64,000 nt of DNA. Origin: Gp6-AA40 sp035492455. GTDB lineage: Bacteria > Acidobacteriota > Vicinamibacteria > Vicinamibacterales > UBA2999. The first letter of the stretch is position 1. Every line of letters begins with the position of its first letter. Below, piece by piece: positions 32,990 to 40,736 of the stretch. The notes under the pieces are model-generated. The model had not been told where the DNA came from. It was given only the letters and a program-made list of their open reading frames with translations, and did no database searches. The stretch is taken from assembly GCA_035492455.1 (NCBI GenBank), contig DATJJE010000010.1, positions 1 through 64,000 of the forward strand, given 5' to 3'. The translations under genes were made by a program, and so were the position numbers.

Positions 32990-35698
32990 TCAATAGCTGA
33001 TTCGGCGGCTTACAGGGTGTGACACGCGTCCGACTTTGATGCGCGCATCGAGGGCACTGGTTCCGGTCGCGAGCACCTTCAGCGGGTTGATGTCGAGCTC
33101 CTGAATCTCCGGGCATGCGGCAATCAACGCGGAGACACGCAGCAGTACATCGCGCAAGGCGGCTTCGTCTGCTTTGGGACCGCCGCGATAACCACGCAGC
33201 AGCGGCGCGCCGCGGAGTTCGCTCACCATCTCGGCGGCGTCAACATCTGTCAGCGGATGCAGCCGGACGACCACGTCATGGAACAACTCGACGAGGGTAC
33301 CGCCGGTGCCGCACGCGATCACTGGACCGAAGCTCGGATCGAACGTCGAGCCGACGAGCATCTCGACGCCGTCGGGCACCATCGGCTGAACGATCACGCC
33401 GGTCATCGCCTCGCCGACCCGTTGATGCATCGCGCGGAAGGCGCGTCGGACGGCATCGTCCTCACCAAGGTCAAGCGCGATGCCGCCGATGTCGGTCTTA
33501 TGAACGATCGTCGGTCCGAACGCTTTCATGGCGACGGGCAGCCCGATTGCTTTCGCGGCCGCGGCCGCTTCATCCTCGGTTGTCGCCGGCACGGCTGTGG
33601 CGGACGTGATACCGAACGCACGCAGCACGGCGTGAACGTCCGTCGGCGACAGCCATTCGCCGCCGCCTTCAGCTTCGGACAGGTCCATCGCTCGAGCAAT
33701 CATCGCGCGCGCTTCATCGGGGTGAACGTCTGCAAACACCGGCACCGTCCCACGCGGACGCCGACGCCACTCGCCGTGGGTCACGACGCGCGCCAATGCG
33801 GTCGCGGCTGCTTCCGGGAACATATAGCAGGGAATGGTCTGCAGCTCGGGTGGCGCACCCTGGGCACTCATGAACGTCGCGATTACCGGTTTGCGAGCAC
33901 CGGCGGCGCCGCGCACGATTGACTCTGCGACCGCCGTCGGATCGGTGACAAGCGGCGGAATGAAGATCGTGACGAGGCTGTCAATCCTGTCGTCCGCAAG
34001 CAGCAGTCGCGTCGCCTGCTCGTAATGCTCGGGCGGCGCCGAGGCGAGCATGTCTACAGGATTGCCGACGCTCGCCGCTGCAGGTAAAAACGAGCACAGT
34101 GCGTCGCGCGTTGCCGCGCCGAGCTGCGGCAGCTCGAGACCATTCGCCTCGCACGCGTCCGCGGCGAGGATGGCGGGGCCACCTGCATTCGTCAGAATTC
34201 CGACGCGCCTGCCCGCCGGAATCGGCTGATGCGCGAGCAGAGCCGCCACATCGAACATCTCTTCCAACGTGTAGGTGCGGATAACACCCGCGTGACGGAA
34301 TAAGGCCTCGACGATGACATCGCTCGAGGCCAGCGCTCCGGTGTGTGACGAAGCCGCGCGTGCGCCCGCGGCCGAGCGCCCTGCTTTTACCGCGACGATC
34401 GGCTTGCGGCGGCCGATGTCTCGCGCCAGTTCGCTGAACGTACGCGGGTTACCAAAGCTCTCCAGGTAGAGCAGGATGATGTCGGTGCCCGGGTCGTCGG
34501 CCCAGTACTGAATGAGGTCGTTGCCCGACACGTCGGCCTTGTTGCCAATGGACGCGAACGTGGAGAAGCCGATGTGCAGTCGCGTAGCGTAATCGAGAAT
34601 TGCGAGGCCGAGCGCGCCGCTTTGCGTCGACAACGCCACCCGCCCTCCAGGCGGATACACGGGCGAGAACGTCGCATTCAGCCGCACGGACGGATCCGTA
34701 TTGATGATGCCCATGCAGTTCGGGCCGATCAGGCGGATGCCGGCCGCACGCACCTTGTCGACAATCGCTGCCTCCATCTCGCGTCCGGCGGCGCCGGTTT
34801 CGCTGAACCCAGCGCTGATGATGAGCAGTGCCTTCACGCCTTTGGCGATGCAGTCGTCAACGACAGATTCAACCTGCGCGCACGGTACAGCGATGACCGC
34901 CAACGCTATGTCGCCGTCGATATCCGTGACGCGAGGCACCGACGGCACGCCTTCCACGGGCTGCCCCGATGGGTTGACGGGAACGACGCGCCCGCGATAC
35001 CCGCACGCCAGGACGTTGTGGAAGATCTCCGCGCCGATGCGGCCACGATGACGTCCGGCGCCGACGACGGCCACCCCCTGCGGACGGAAAAACGCGCTCA
35101 GCGATGCGTGTGCCGCGGCGCGCGAACGCGCCGCGGCCTTGTTGTGCAGTTCGTCGGACGGTTCGAGCGACAGGATCGCGCGCGTGATCTGCCCGTCAAC
35201 GCGCTCCCACGTGACGCCGAAGCCCGCATCGGCGAACACGGTGCGCATCCTGTTGTTCTCGTGCAGGAAGTAGGCCTCGAAGCTCGTGATCCCGTGCGCC
35301 CGCGCTTCGACACCCAGCCGCTCCAGCAGCTTCGTGCCGATGCCTCGGCCCTGATGCGCGTCGGATATGGCGAAGGCGGCTTCCGCGCGACCGGGCGCGT
35401 CGGTTGGGAAGTACTGACCGATGGCGACAATGCGGTGCTGGATCTCAGCGACGAGCGTGAAGGCGCCAGGCAGCGCGATCGCGTGCAGCACGTCGTCGAC
35501 GATCGAGTCCACTCGCGGCTTGCCAAAGAAACGGAAGTAGCGGCTTTCGAGCGACAGCTGCTGATAGAAATGGCTCAACGCCGCGCGATCGTCTTGGCGC
35601 GCGGCACGCAGGTGCGCGGTCGAGCCGTCCCGCAGGACGACGTCTACGCCGTCAGTCGGCGCGTTGCTGCGATCCTGATCCGTCGCGGCGTGCGGCAT
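32990..35698 (-). CDS. GNAT acetyltransferase fused to acyl-CoA ligase (ADP-forming) module
   Basis: 902 residues. N-terminal GNAT domain (about 20-180) with the acetyl-CoA loop HQGRGIGTKLLERL; then CoA-binding domain (VAVVGAGRHRGRIGAEIFHNVL), ligase domain with the phospho-His motif SSHTGALASSD, and a C-terminal ATP-grasp domain (VHKTDIGGIALDL, VQPMVPDGVEMLVG). This layout occurs in Pat-type protein acetyltransferases that modify lysines of acetyl-CoA synthetase; the ligase half is often regulatory. The intact phospho-His region suggests it may still be active. Its start overlaps the DUF2892 gene by 47 nt. Last gene of a six-gene unit. Confidence 0.85.
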   Translation of the reverse strand: MPHAATDQDRSNAPTDGVDVVLRDGSTAHLRAARQDDRAALSHFYQQLSLESRYFRFFGKPRVDSIVDDVLHAIALPGAFTLVAEIQHRIVAIGQYFPTDAPGRAEAAFAISDAHQGRGIGTKLLERLGVEARAHGITSFEAYFLHENNRMRTVFADAGFGVTWERVDGQITRAILSLEPSDELHNKAAARSRAAAHASLSAFFRPQGVAVVGAGRHRGRIGAEIFHNVLACGYRGRVVPVNPSGQPVEGVPSVPRVTDIDGDIALAVIAVPCAQVESVVDDCIAKGVKALLIISAGFSETGAAGREMEAAIVDKVRAAGIRLIGPNCMGIINTDPSVRLNATFSPVYPPGGRVALSTQSGALGLAILDYATRLHIGFSTFASIGNKADVSGNDLIQYWADDPGTDIILLYLESFGNPRTFSELARDIGRRKPIVAVKAGRSAAGARAASSHTGALASSDVIVEALFRHAGVIRTYTLEEMFDVAALLAHQPIPAGRRVGILTNAGGPAILAADACEANGLELPQLGAATRDALCSFLPAAASVGNPVDMLASAPPEHYEQATRLLLADDRIDSLVTIFIPPLVTDPTAVAESIVRGAAGARKPVIATFMSAQGAPPELQTIPCYMFPEAAATALARVVTHGEWRRRPRGTVPVFADVHPDEARAMIARAMDLSEAEGGGEWLSPTDVHAVLRAFGITSATAVPATTEDEAAAAAKAIGLPVAMKAFGPTIVHKTDIGGIALDLGEDDAVRRAFRAMHQRVGEAMTGVIVQPMVPDGVEMLVGSTFDPSFGPVIACGTGGTLVELFHDVVVRLHPLTDVDAAEMVSELRGAPLLRGYRGGPKADEAALRDVLLRVSALIAACPEIQELDINPLKVLATGTSALDARIKVGRVSHPVSRRISY

Positions 35699-35882
35699 TG
35701 ACGATGAGTTCCATGATACAGATGTCGGCGATGCCGGTGACCGCAATTGCCGTTCCGATGAGCGCAGCTGTGAATGCGACCGCTGGCGGCTGCTGCGTCG
35801 CGTCGATCACCAGCCACAGTCCCCCGAACAAACGAATCACGCGCGACGTCGGCGTGTGCATCACCTTGAACACTGTGTTCAT
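35652..35882 (-). CDS. DUF2892/YgaP-like small membrane protein
   Basis: 76 residues: polar start (MNTVFKVMHTPTSRVIRLFGG), then two membrane helices (about 18-34 and 36-58) ending in an acidic, polar tail. Matches the small inner membrane modules of DUF2892. Role unknown; in other bacteria they accompany rhodanese or stress genes. The 3' end overlaps the start of the acetyltransferase-ligase gene, indicating translational coupling. Confidence 0.65.
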   Translation of the reverse strand: MNTVFKVMHTPTSRVIRLFGGLWLVIDATQQPPAVAFTAALIGTAIAVTGIADICIMELIVNAARRDGSGSQQRAD

Positions 35883-35917
35883 GACGCTCCTGTACCCGCT
35901 TCAGGCCGACGTGGACG

Positions 35918-36919
35918 TTATGCCGCCGGGGCTCCCCAACTGTGGAGCACCCGGATGTACTGTGCCCGTTCGTATGCCGACGGGTTTTGCGTGGCACGGT
36001 GACTCAGGCGTCCGCGCGCTTCGGCGAGCGAACCGAGGTTGTTCCATTCGAGCCACTGCTCGAGCGAATGGCGCATCGTGACGACGTACGACGGCCCATG
36101 ATGAAGGATGGCCGACACCATCTGGATGGCGTCCGCGCCCGCCAGCACCGCTTTAATCCCATCGTGCGGCGTCGTGACGCCACCAGTAATCGCCAGCGAC
36201 GCACGAACTCTCCCGCAGAGGATGGCAATCCAACGCAATCGCAGCGGAAGCTCCGCGCTGGTCGACAGTTCGAGCCGCGGCACCACCTGCATGGTCTTGA
36301 TGTCGATGTCCGGCTGGTAGAAGCGGTTGAACAGCACCAGCGCATCGGCTCCCGCCTCGTCCAGCTGACGGGCGACGTTCGCAAACGCGGTAAAGAACGG
36401 CGACAGCTTGATTGCGACCGGAATCTTGAGCAATCCCTTAAGGTCGCGCACCATCTCGACCAGGTCGTCCTCCATTTGGTATCCGGACGCGCGTGGATTG
36501 GTGGCGACGTCGTACCAGTTCACCTCGAGTGCCGCGGCACCAGCCTGCTCGACCATCCGCGCATAGGTCAGCCATGACTCTCGTGTATGCCCGTTGATCG
36601 ATCCGATCACGGGGATGGTGACGGCCTGCGTCGTTCGATAGAGATGCTCCGCATACTCGTGCGGCCCGAAGCGATAATCGGCGCCTTTCGGAAAGTAGCC
36701 GATCATCTCGCTGAAGCGCTGGTCGTCCGGGTTGAGGTGCGCGATGCGCCCCTCGCGCTCCATCGTCACCTGCTCCTCAAAGAGCGAATGCAGCACGACG
36801 GCCGCCCATCCCGCGTCCTCGAGACGCTTGACGGTGTCGACGCGGTAGCCGAATGGCGATGCACCGGCGACGAACGGATGCGGGAGGCGCATTCCGAGAT
36901 ATGAAGTGTCGAGCAACAT
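35918..36919 (-). CDS. Dihydroorotate dehydrogenase-like flavoprotein
   Basis: 333 residues, a TIM barrel with MLLDTSYLGMRLPHPFVAGASPFG at the start, VPVIGSINGHTRESWLTYARMVEQAGAAALEVNWYDV in the middle, PVAIKLSPFFTAFANVARQLDEAGADALVLFNRFYQPD, and late GGVTTPHDGIKAVLAGADAIQMVSA for FMN phosphate binding. These DHOD-like proteins often sit in anaerobic or stress clusters beside Pat acetyltransferases and probably do not make pyrimidines. FMN use is likely; the substrate is unknown. 35 nt upstream of DUF2892, same strand. Confidence 0.85.
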   Translation of the reverse strand: MLLDTSYLGMRLPHPFVAGASPFGYRVDTVKRLEDAGWAAVVLHSLFEEQVTMEREGRIAHLNPDDQRFSEMIGYFPKGADYRFGPHEYAEHLYRTTQAVTIPVIGSINGHTRESWLTYARMVEQAGAAALEVNWYDVATNPRASGYQMEDDLVEMVRDLKGLLKIPVAIKLSPFFTAFANVARQLDEAGADALVLFNRFYQPDIDIKTMQVVPRLELSTSAELPLRLRWIAILCGRVRASLAITGGVTTPHDGIKAVLAGADAIQMVSAILHHGPSYVVTMRHSLEQWLEWNNLGSLAEARGRLSHRATQNPSAYERAQYIRVLHSWGAPAA

Positions 36920-36940
36920 AGAGCCTCCCGTTCCGTCCGG

Positions 36941-37378
36941 TTATGACGCCTCGAGCTCCCGCAGACGCATGGCCGTCTTCTGGATCTCGGCGTACTGGTT
37001 CTCGACGAGCTCGCGCGCCGTCGGCGGCAGGATGCCGTCGAGTGCATCTTGATACACACCGCGCGAGAAGCTCTCGCCGCGTTCGGCTTCGTGCACGATG
37101 GCGGTTTGGTCGTTGCGGAAGATGGCGCTGCGCAGGTCGATCCACGTGCGATGCAGGGCGCCGCCGGTGGTCCCCTCGTGCGAGTTGGCGCCCCCGAGCC
37201 GCTGCGCAAACGGCAGCAGGTCGGCGGCGAATCGCGCGCGCTGCGAGGCGATATCCAGGAAGAGCGACTTCATGGTGGCGTCCGTGACATGTCCCGCGAC
37301 ATGCCGGAAGCCGCGCTCCGCGTCTTTGTTTGTCTCAATCAAATGGTTCAAGACGGCACGTTCGCTTCGGTCGGTCAT
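36941..37378 (-). CDS. DUF2383/PA2169-type ferritin-like four-helix protein
   Basis: 145 residues, mostly helical: LNHLIETNKDAERGFRHVAGHV, SLFLDIASQRARFAADLLPFAQRLGG, a Trp-His region (GALHRTWIDLRSAIFRND), IVHEAERGESFSRGVYQDALDG and a final helix ending LRELEAS. This matches the DUF2383 pattern. Carboxylate and His residues could bind a di-metal centre, but this is not shown. 21 nt before the DHOD-like gene. Confidence 0.8.
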   Translation of the reverse strand: MTDRSERAVLNHLIETNKDAERGFRHVAGHVTDATMKSLFLDIASQRARFAADLLPFAQRLGGANSHEGTTGGALHRTWIDLRSAIFRNDQTAIVHEAERGESFSRGVYQDALDGILPPTARELVENQYAEIQKTAMRLRELEAS

Positions 37379-37390
37379 GGCCTTCTCCTT

Positions 37391-37993
37391 CTATTCCGTC
37401 GCCACGCGCGACGTCAGTGCGTTGGGAATGAAATCGACAACAACTCCGGCGTAGATGTCCCACAGCACGAGGTCGTGGGCGGCGATGCGATAGTCGAGCT
37501 CCGCCGGCAGCGGTGGCAGACCGACCCGCACCTCTTGCGGGACGCGATAGAGCGGCGTCATGGTGTACGGCTCGTTCACGTCCGGGTGCATGCCGCGCGG
37601 CATCGGCTCGCCGCCATTGAGCTCGGCCAGAAACGTTTCACCATCGCGTTCGCCGATCGAATCGGCCAGCGCCCAGCGGAAGAGCGTGGCGACCTCGGGC
37701 GTGAAGATTTCACCCTGCTGTGCGAAGCGGCGTGCACTGCGGAGTGCCGCGGCGAGATAGTTGCGCGACAGAAGTTTCGAAATCGGGTCCGTCGATGCAA
37801 TGGCGGCCGGTGGCGGCGCCAGCCTGCGATGCAGCGCCGCATAGCTGTCCACGCGCTCCTGGAACTGACGCATCGCCCCATCCGCATCAAACACTGCGTA
37901 CTGAGCGCGTGCCTCTGCGGTCAACGCGACAAGCGCGACCACGAAGAGGACAAGACCAGTGGTAATCATCAAGAAGGATGACGAGCGTGCCAT
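37391..37993 (-). CDS. Exported protein of unknown function
   Basis: 200 residues. A signal peptide (about 1-30, ending ARA) is followed by a soluble, largely helical domain (MRQFQERVDSYAALHRRLAPP, LAAALRSARRFAQQGEIFTPEVATLFRWAL) and a C-terminal segment LPPLPAELDYRIAAHDLVLWDIYAGVVVDFIPNAL. I recall similar acidobacterial proteins with the Y-R-I-x-x-x-D-L-V-L-x-D motif but no function. Middle of the TonB-to-acetyltransferase unit. Confidence 0.65.
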   Translation of the reverse strand: MARSSSFLMITTGLVLFVVALVALTAEARAQYAVFDADGAMRQFQERVDSYAALHRRLAPPPAAIASTDPISKLLSRNYLAAALRSARRFAQQGEIFTPEVATLFRWALADSIGERDGETFLAELNGGEPMPRGMHPDVNEPYTMTPLYRVPQEVRVGLPPLPAELDYRIAAHDLVLWDIYAGVVVDFIPNALTSRVATE

Positions 37994-38011
37994 CGCACAC
38001 CTCCAAGTCCG

Positions 38012-38740
38012 CTAAGAGCGCTTCTTTGCCTTGTCGTCGAAGTGGAACCACAGGCTCACGGTGAGCTCGAACGGCGTGGGGCTGCCGTTCAACTTCAACG
38101 GCTCGTACTCCCATTGCTGGACAGCGTCCGTGGCCGCCTTGGCCAGCAGTGGATGGCCGCGCAGCACCTTCACGCTCTGGATGCGACCGTGCTCGTCCAC
38201 GATCGCATCCAGGATGACGATGCCGTCGATGGCGGCCAGCTGCGCGATGGCCGGGTACACCGGCTCGACGCGTTTCACCAGCGCCGGTGCGGAGACCTGG
38301 CCGCCGATTCGTACGGGTTCATGAGAGACGGGCGGCGGCGGAGGTGGAGGCGGCGCTTCCGCGAGCGCCGGAATACCTCCGACCACCCCGCCGACTACGC
38401 CACCTTCGACGCCCGCAATGTCGTTCATCGGCGCCCCCACCGGTTCGGGCGCGATCGCGGTTGGCGCCTCGAGAGGCGCAGCCGCGGGATTCACGGGCGC
38501 AGCCTGAGGCACGGCTTGCGCGACTCGAGGTGGTGGCGGTGGCGGCGGCGGCGCGGCTGCCGGCAGTTCGGCAACAAACGCGAGGACGTCAGGCACTGCC
38601 GGCAGCTCGCGCGTCGCAATGAGAAATGAGACAAGGGCAAGAGCAACGAGCACTGTCCCTTGCACGCTCGAAGACACCAGGATCGGCAATGCCGTGCGAT
38701 GCGGCATGTGCCTCACGTTTCCGGTATACAGGTCGAACAT
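38012..38740 (-). CDS. TonB-family energy transducer
   Basis: 242 residues from the ATG at 38740, which has GGAGG 6 nt upstream. One N-terminal membrane helix (about 18-40), a proline-rich spacer (about 50-130, with PPPPPPPP runs), and a C-terminal TonB domain (PALVKRVEPVYPAIAQLAAIDGIVILDAIVDEHGRIQSVKVLRGHPLLAKAATDAVQQWEYEPL). It would couple the proton motive force to outer membrane receptors, of which three lie near the other end of the window. First gene of a six-gene minus-strand unit. Confidence 0.85.
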   Translation of the reverse strand: MFDLYTGNVRHMPHRTALPILVSSSVQGTVLVALALVSFLIATRELPAVPDVLAFVAELPAAAPPPPPPPPRVAQAVPQAAPVNPAAAPLEAPTAIAPEPVGAPMNDIAGVEGGVVGGVVGGIPALAEAPPPPPPPPVSHEPVRIGGQVSAPALVKRVEPVYPAIAQLAAIDGIVILDAIVDEHGRIQSVKVLRGHPLLAKAATDAVQQWEYEPLKLNGSPTPFELTVSLWFHFDDKAKKRS

Positions 38741-38767
38741 AACGTCCTCCGCGTCATTGACCTGAAC

Positions 38768-38783
38768 GGCAACGCGTGTGCCG
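38768..38783 (-). promoter_or_regulatory. Sigma-54 type -24/-12 promoter for TonB/DHOD/acetyltransferase unit
   Basis: Minus-strand CGGCACACGCGTTGCC: -24 GGCAC, -12 TTGCC, GG-N10-GC spacing. Predicted start near 38757, 17 nt before the ATG. Confidence 0.55.
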
Positions 38784-38855
38784 ATTGCGCGCGTCACCAA
38801 GTGTGCGGATTTGCGACCGGTTTTCGCGGGGTCTCGTGATCACGCGTTTCGACGT

Positions 38856-38870
38856 GGGGAAAATCTCGCG
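38856..38870 (+). promoter_or_regulatory. Putative activator site between TonB and OsmC genes
   Basis: GGGGAAAATCTCGCG, close to the consensus, about 73 nt from the leftward -24 element and 82 nt from a weaker rightward candidate at 38952. Confidence 0.45.
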
Positions 38871-38899
38871 GCATCGGGGATGTTTCACCCTTGCGATTG

Positions 38900-38961
38900 G
38901 GTTCAGTCGGGTTCAAGAGGTGCAAAAGGCTCAAGAGGTTCACGGTTCAAAAGGTTCAACA
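38900..38961 (+). repeat. Degenerate 9-bp tandem repeat (GGTTCAARA)
   Basis: About six copies of a 9-mer: GGTTCAAGA, GGTGCAAAA, GGCTCAAGA, a shortened GGTTCAC, GGTTCAAAA, GGTTCAACA, preceded by a diverged copy. It lies in the leader of the osmC gene. Confidence 0.7.
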
Positions 38962-38967
38962 GATGCA
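38952..38967 (+). promoter_or_regulatory. Weak -24/-12 candidate for osmC
   Basis: AGGTTCAACAGATGCA keeps GG-N10-GC but has a poor -24; it overlaps the last copy of the 9-bp repeat. Confidence 0.2.
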
Positions 38968-39002
38968 TTACGCGAATGAACCTCATTTGAGGAGATGGCG
39001 TC

Positions 39003-39464
39003 ATGGGCACCGACAACAAAACCGCGATTGCGCATGTTCAACTCGTGGACGGCTATCGCTTCACGGTCTCATTCCCCGATGTTGCCGGCGCGGAGCAGAT
39101 CACACTGGACGAAGCGGCACCGCTCGGGGCGGGCACAGGACCGACGCCTGCAGGACTGCTTGCGGCAGCGGTCGGCGGTTGCCTCTCCGCAAGCCTGACG
39201 CTCTGTTTGAACAAGGCGCACCTCGACCCTGACGCGGTAAATGCGCATGTGACGGCGCGAATGTCACGCAACGAATCGGGTCGGCTGCGCATCGAAGGCA
39301 TCGACGTCGAGCTGACGCCTTGCTTTGCCGGTTCCGACGAGCGGTTCGACCGCTGCAAGTCGCTCTACGAGGACTTTTGCATCGTGACGGAAAGTGTGCG
39401 CAAGGGAATCCCCATCAACGTGCACCTGACGAGGTGTGGAGAAGAGGTGAAGCGAGCCGCCTAA
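39003..39464 (+). CDS. OsmC-family peroxiredoxin
   Basis: 153 residues: antiparallel strands at the start, the first redox Cys in AAAVGGCLSASLTLCLNKA, and the second in YEDFCIVTESVRKGIPINVHL, the two-Cys pattern of OsmC/Ohr proteins that reduce organic hydroperoxides. The ATG at 39003 has GAGGAG upstream. Its stop overlaps the 3' end of the convergent 46-residue gene. Extra Cys residues (CLN, PCF, RCK, RCG) are more than usual. Confidence 0.85.
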   Translation: MGTDNKTAIAHVQLVDGYRFTVSFPDVAGAEQITLDEAAPLGAGTGPTPAGLLAAAVGGCLSASLTLCLNKAHLDPDAVNAHVTARMSRNESGRLRIEGIDVELTPCFAGSDERFDRCKSLYEDFCIVTESVRKGIPINVHLTRCGEEVKRAA

Positions 39465-39601
39465 GCGACTCGCTTGCCCGCGTTACGGTTCGCGGCGCCA
39501 CCCGAGGTGTCGTTCCCTTTCCGTCGATCGGGCCATCCCGCGTACAGCGTGATCAAGTAGAAAACGAAGATGAAGAGCGCCAGGTTCAGGAATGCGTCCA
39601 C
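39461..39601 (-). CDS. 46-residue membrane protein
   Basis: A GTG-started frame with GAGGG about 8 nt upstream encodes MDAFLNLALFIFVFYLITLYAGWPDRRKGND...: one membrane helix (about 4-22) then a basic, polar tail. It follows the 75-residue membrane gene by 21 nt on the same strand, so the two are likely cotranscribed. The product looks real because the helix boundary and the charged tail follow the positive-inside rule. Confidence 0.55.
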   Translation of the reverse strand: MDAFLNLALFIFVFYLITLYAGWPDRRKGNDTSGGAANRNAGKRVA

Positions 39602-39622
39602 GTCAATCGCCCTCGCTTTCCG

Positions 39623-39850
39623 TTACGCGCGTTTCTTGTCATTAGTGGTCATCAGCAGGATGACGGCGGCGGCAACCAGCAGACCGAGCGTCCCCCAGAA
39701 CCAGGCGGCAATCACCCCGGCATAGAGAAACCCGGTGCGACCGGCAAGCGCGTCGGCCGGGGAGAACATTCCAAACATCCACAGCAGCTGCGCGAGCGTG
39801 AGAATGGCGGCTGCTGCGGCGATGCCGCCAACGACGCTTCGATCTGACAT
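39623..39850 (-). CDS. Small two-helix membrane protein
   Basis: 75 residues with two membrane helices (about 7-29 and 43-67), a short loop and the basic end NDKKRA. The ATG at 39850 is chosen because GGAGGAG lies about 10 nt upstream and the predicted -24/-12 transcript starts 16 nt upstream. No family recognised. Confidence 0.6.
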   Translation of the reverse strand: MSDRSVVGGIAAAAAILTLAQLLWMFGMFSPADALAGRTGFLYAGVIAAWFWGTLGLLVAAAVILLMTTNDKKRA

Positions 39851-39876
39851 GGGGTGGACTCCTCCGCGATCCGATT

Positions 39877-39892
39877 CGCACGACCGATGCCA
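39877..39892 (-). promoter_or_regulatory. Sigma-54 type -24/-12 promoter for small membrane protein pair
   Basis: Minus-strand TGGCATCGGTCGTGCG: -24 TGGCA, -12 GTGC, GG-N10-GC spacing; predicted start near 39866. Confidence 0.5.
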
Positions 39893-39955
39893 GCGCGAAT
39901 CCGCGATAGATCGCGGATCGCGTCTACGAACGGTCGAAGAAGTTCGCGCCGTCGC

Positions 39956-39970
39956 TGGTTTTTCCGCGCG
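39956..39970 (-). promoter_or_regulatory. Putative activator site between small membrane and DUF4136 genes
   Basis: Minus-strand CGCGCGGAAAAACCA, about 64 and 49 nt from the two outward-facing -24 elements. Confidence 0.35.
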
Positions 39971-40018
39971 CGCTTCGGACCGCGAGCACGAGGACGCGAC
40001 ACGGCGGGGTTGGAAACA

Positions 40019-40034
40019 CGGCACCACTTTCGCA
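40019..40034 (+). promoter_or_regulatory. Sigma-54 type -24/-12 promoter for DUF4136 gene
   Basis: CGGCACCACTTTCGCA: -24 GGCAC, -12 TTCGCA, GG-N10-GC spacing. Predicted start near 40045, GGAGG at 40052, ATG at 40065. Confidence 0.5.
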
Positions 40035-40064
40035 GCACAGGCATGCGAGCCGGAGGAACAAACG

Positions 40065-40628
40065 ATGCGACGCCCCCAACGAGTGAACCTGGTTCCCGCA
40101 GCTATCGCTGCATTCGCGCTCTCAGCGCTGACGCTGACTGGATGCGCGACGATGAACGTCAGCTCCCACATCGAACGGGGCGTCGACTTCGCTCAGTTCC
40201 GCACGTGGGACTTCGGCCCCGCGGATGCGCTTCCAACCGGCGACCCGCGACTCGATAACAACCCGTTCTTCAAGGACTACCTCGAAGGTGCGGTTGGAAA
40301 GGAGCTCGAACGCAGGCACTATGCACGCACGACCTCGGGGACGCCGGACCTGCTCGTGCACTATCACGCCAACATCAGCAAGACGTTCAACGTGAACGGC
40401 GTCGATACGAGGAACGGCTACTGCTACGACAACTGTCAACCCAACGTCGTTGAATACGAGCAAGGAACGATCGTGCTGGACGTCGTCGACACGCACACGA
40501 ACCGCGTCGTCTGGCGGGGCTGGGCGCAGGACAGCATCGACGGCGTTATTGACCGTCAGGACCTTCTGCGAAAGGAAGTGAACACAGCGGTGACGCGGAT
40601 GATGGAGTTATTCCCGCGGCATCTATAA
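40065..40628 (+). CDS. DUF4136 lipoprotein
   Basis: 187 residues. The N-terminus ends in a lipobox (LTLTGC, lipidated Cys about 26), so it is an envelope lipoprotein. The body fits DUF4136: DFAQFRTWDFGP near the start, ELERRHYARTTSGTPDLLVHYHANIS in the middle and GTIVLDVVDTHTNRVVWRGWAQDSI near the end. No function is known. GGAGG lies 8 nt before the ATG. Last member of the stress island with a clear -24/-12 element. Confidence 0.85.
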   Translation: MRRPQRVNLVPAAIAAFALSALTLTGCATMNVSSHIERGVDFAQFRTWDFGPADALPTGDPRLDNNPFFKDYLEGAVGKELERRHYARTTSGTPDLLVHYHANISKTFNVNGVDTRNGYCYDNCQPNVVEYEQGTIVLDVVDTHTNRVVWRGWAQDSIDGVIDRQDLLRKEVNTAVTRMMELFPRHL

Positions 40629-40736
40629 GAGCTCCGCGAAGCGGCGTCCATCGCAGACCGGCGGTTGCAAGGGTGGCGCAACTCCGATCCCATGGACGCC
40701 GCCGAATTGTTGCCGCGCGCGCCACCACGTCCTGAT

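Noticed and set aside
32967..32990. DosR-type box (CGGGACTATT) upstream of hsp20
   Set aside because: Only one half of the palindrome is present, and other stress genes in the island lack it.
38900..38961. CRISPR array
   Set aside because: The 9-bp units are contiguous and have no spacers; there are no cas genes.
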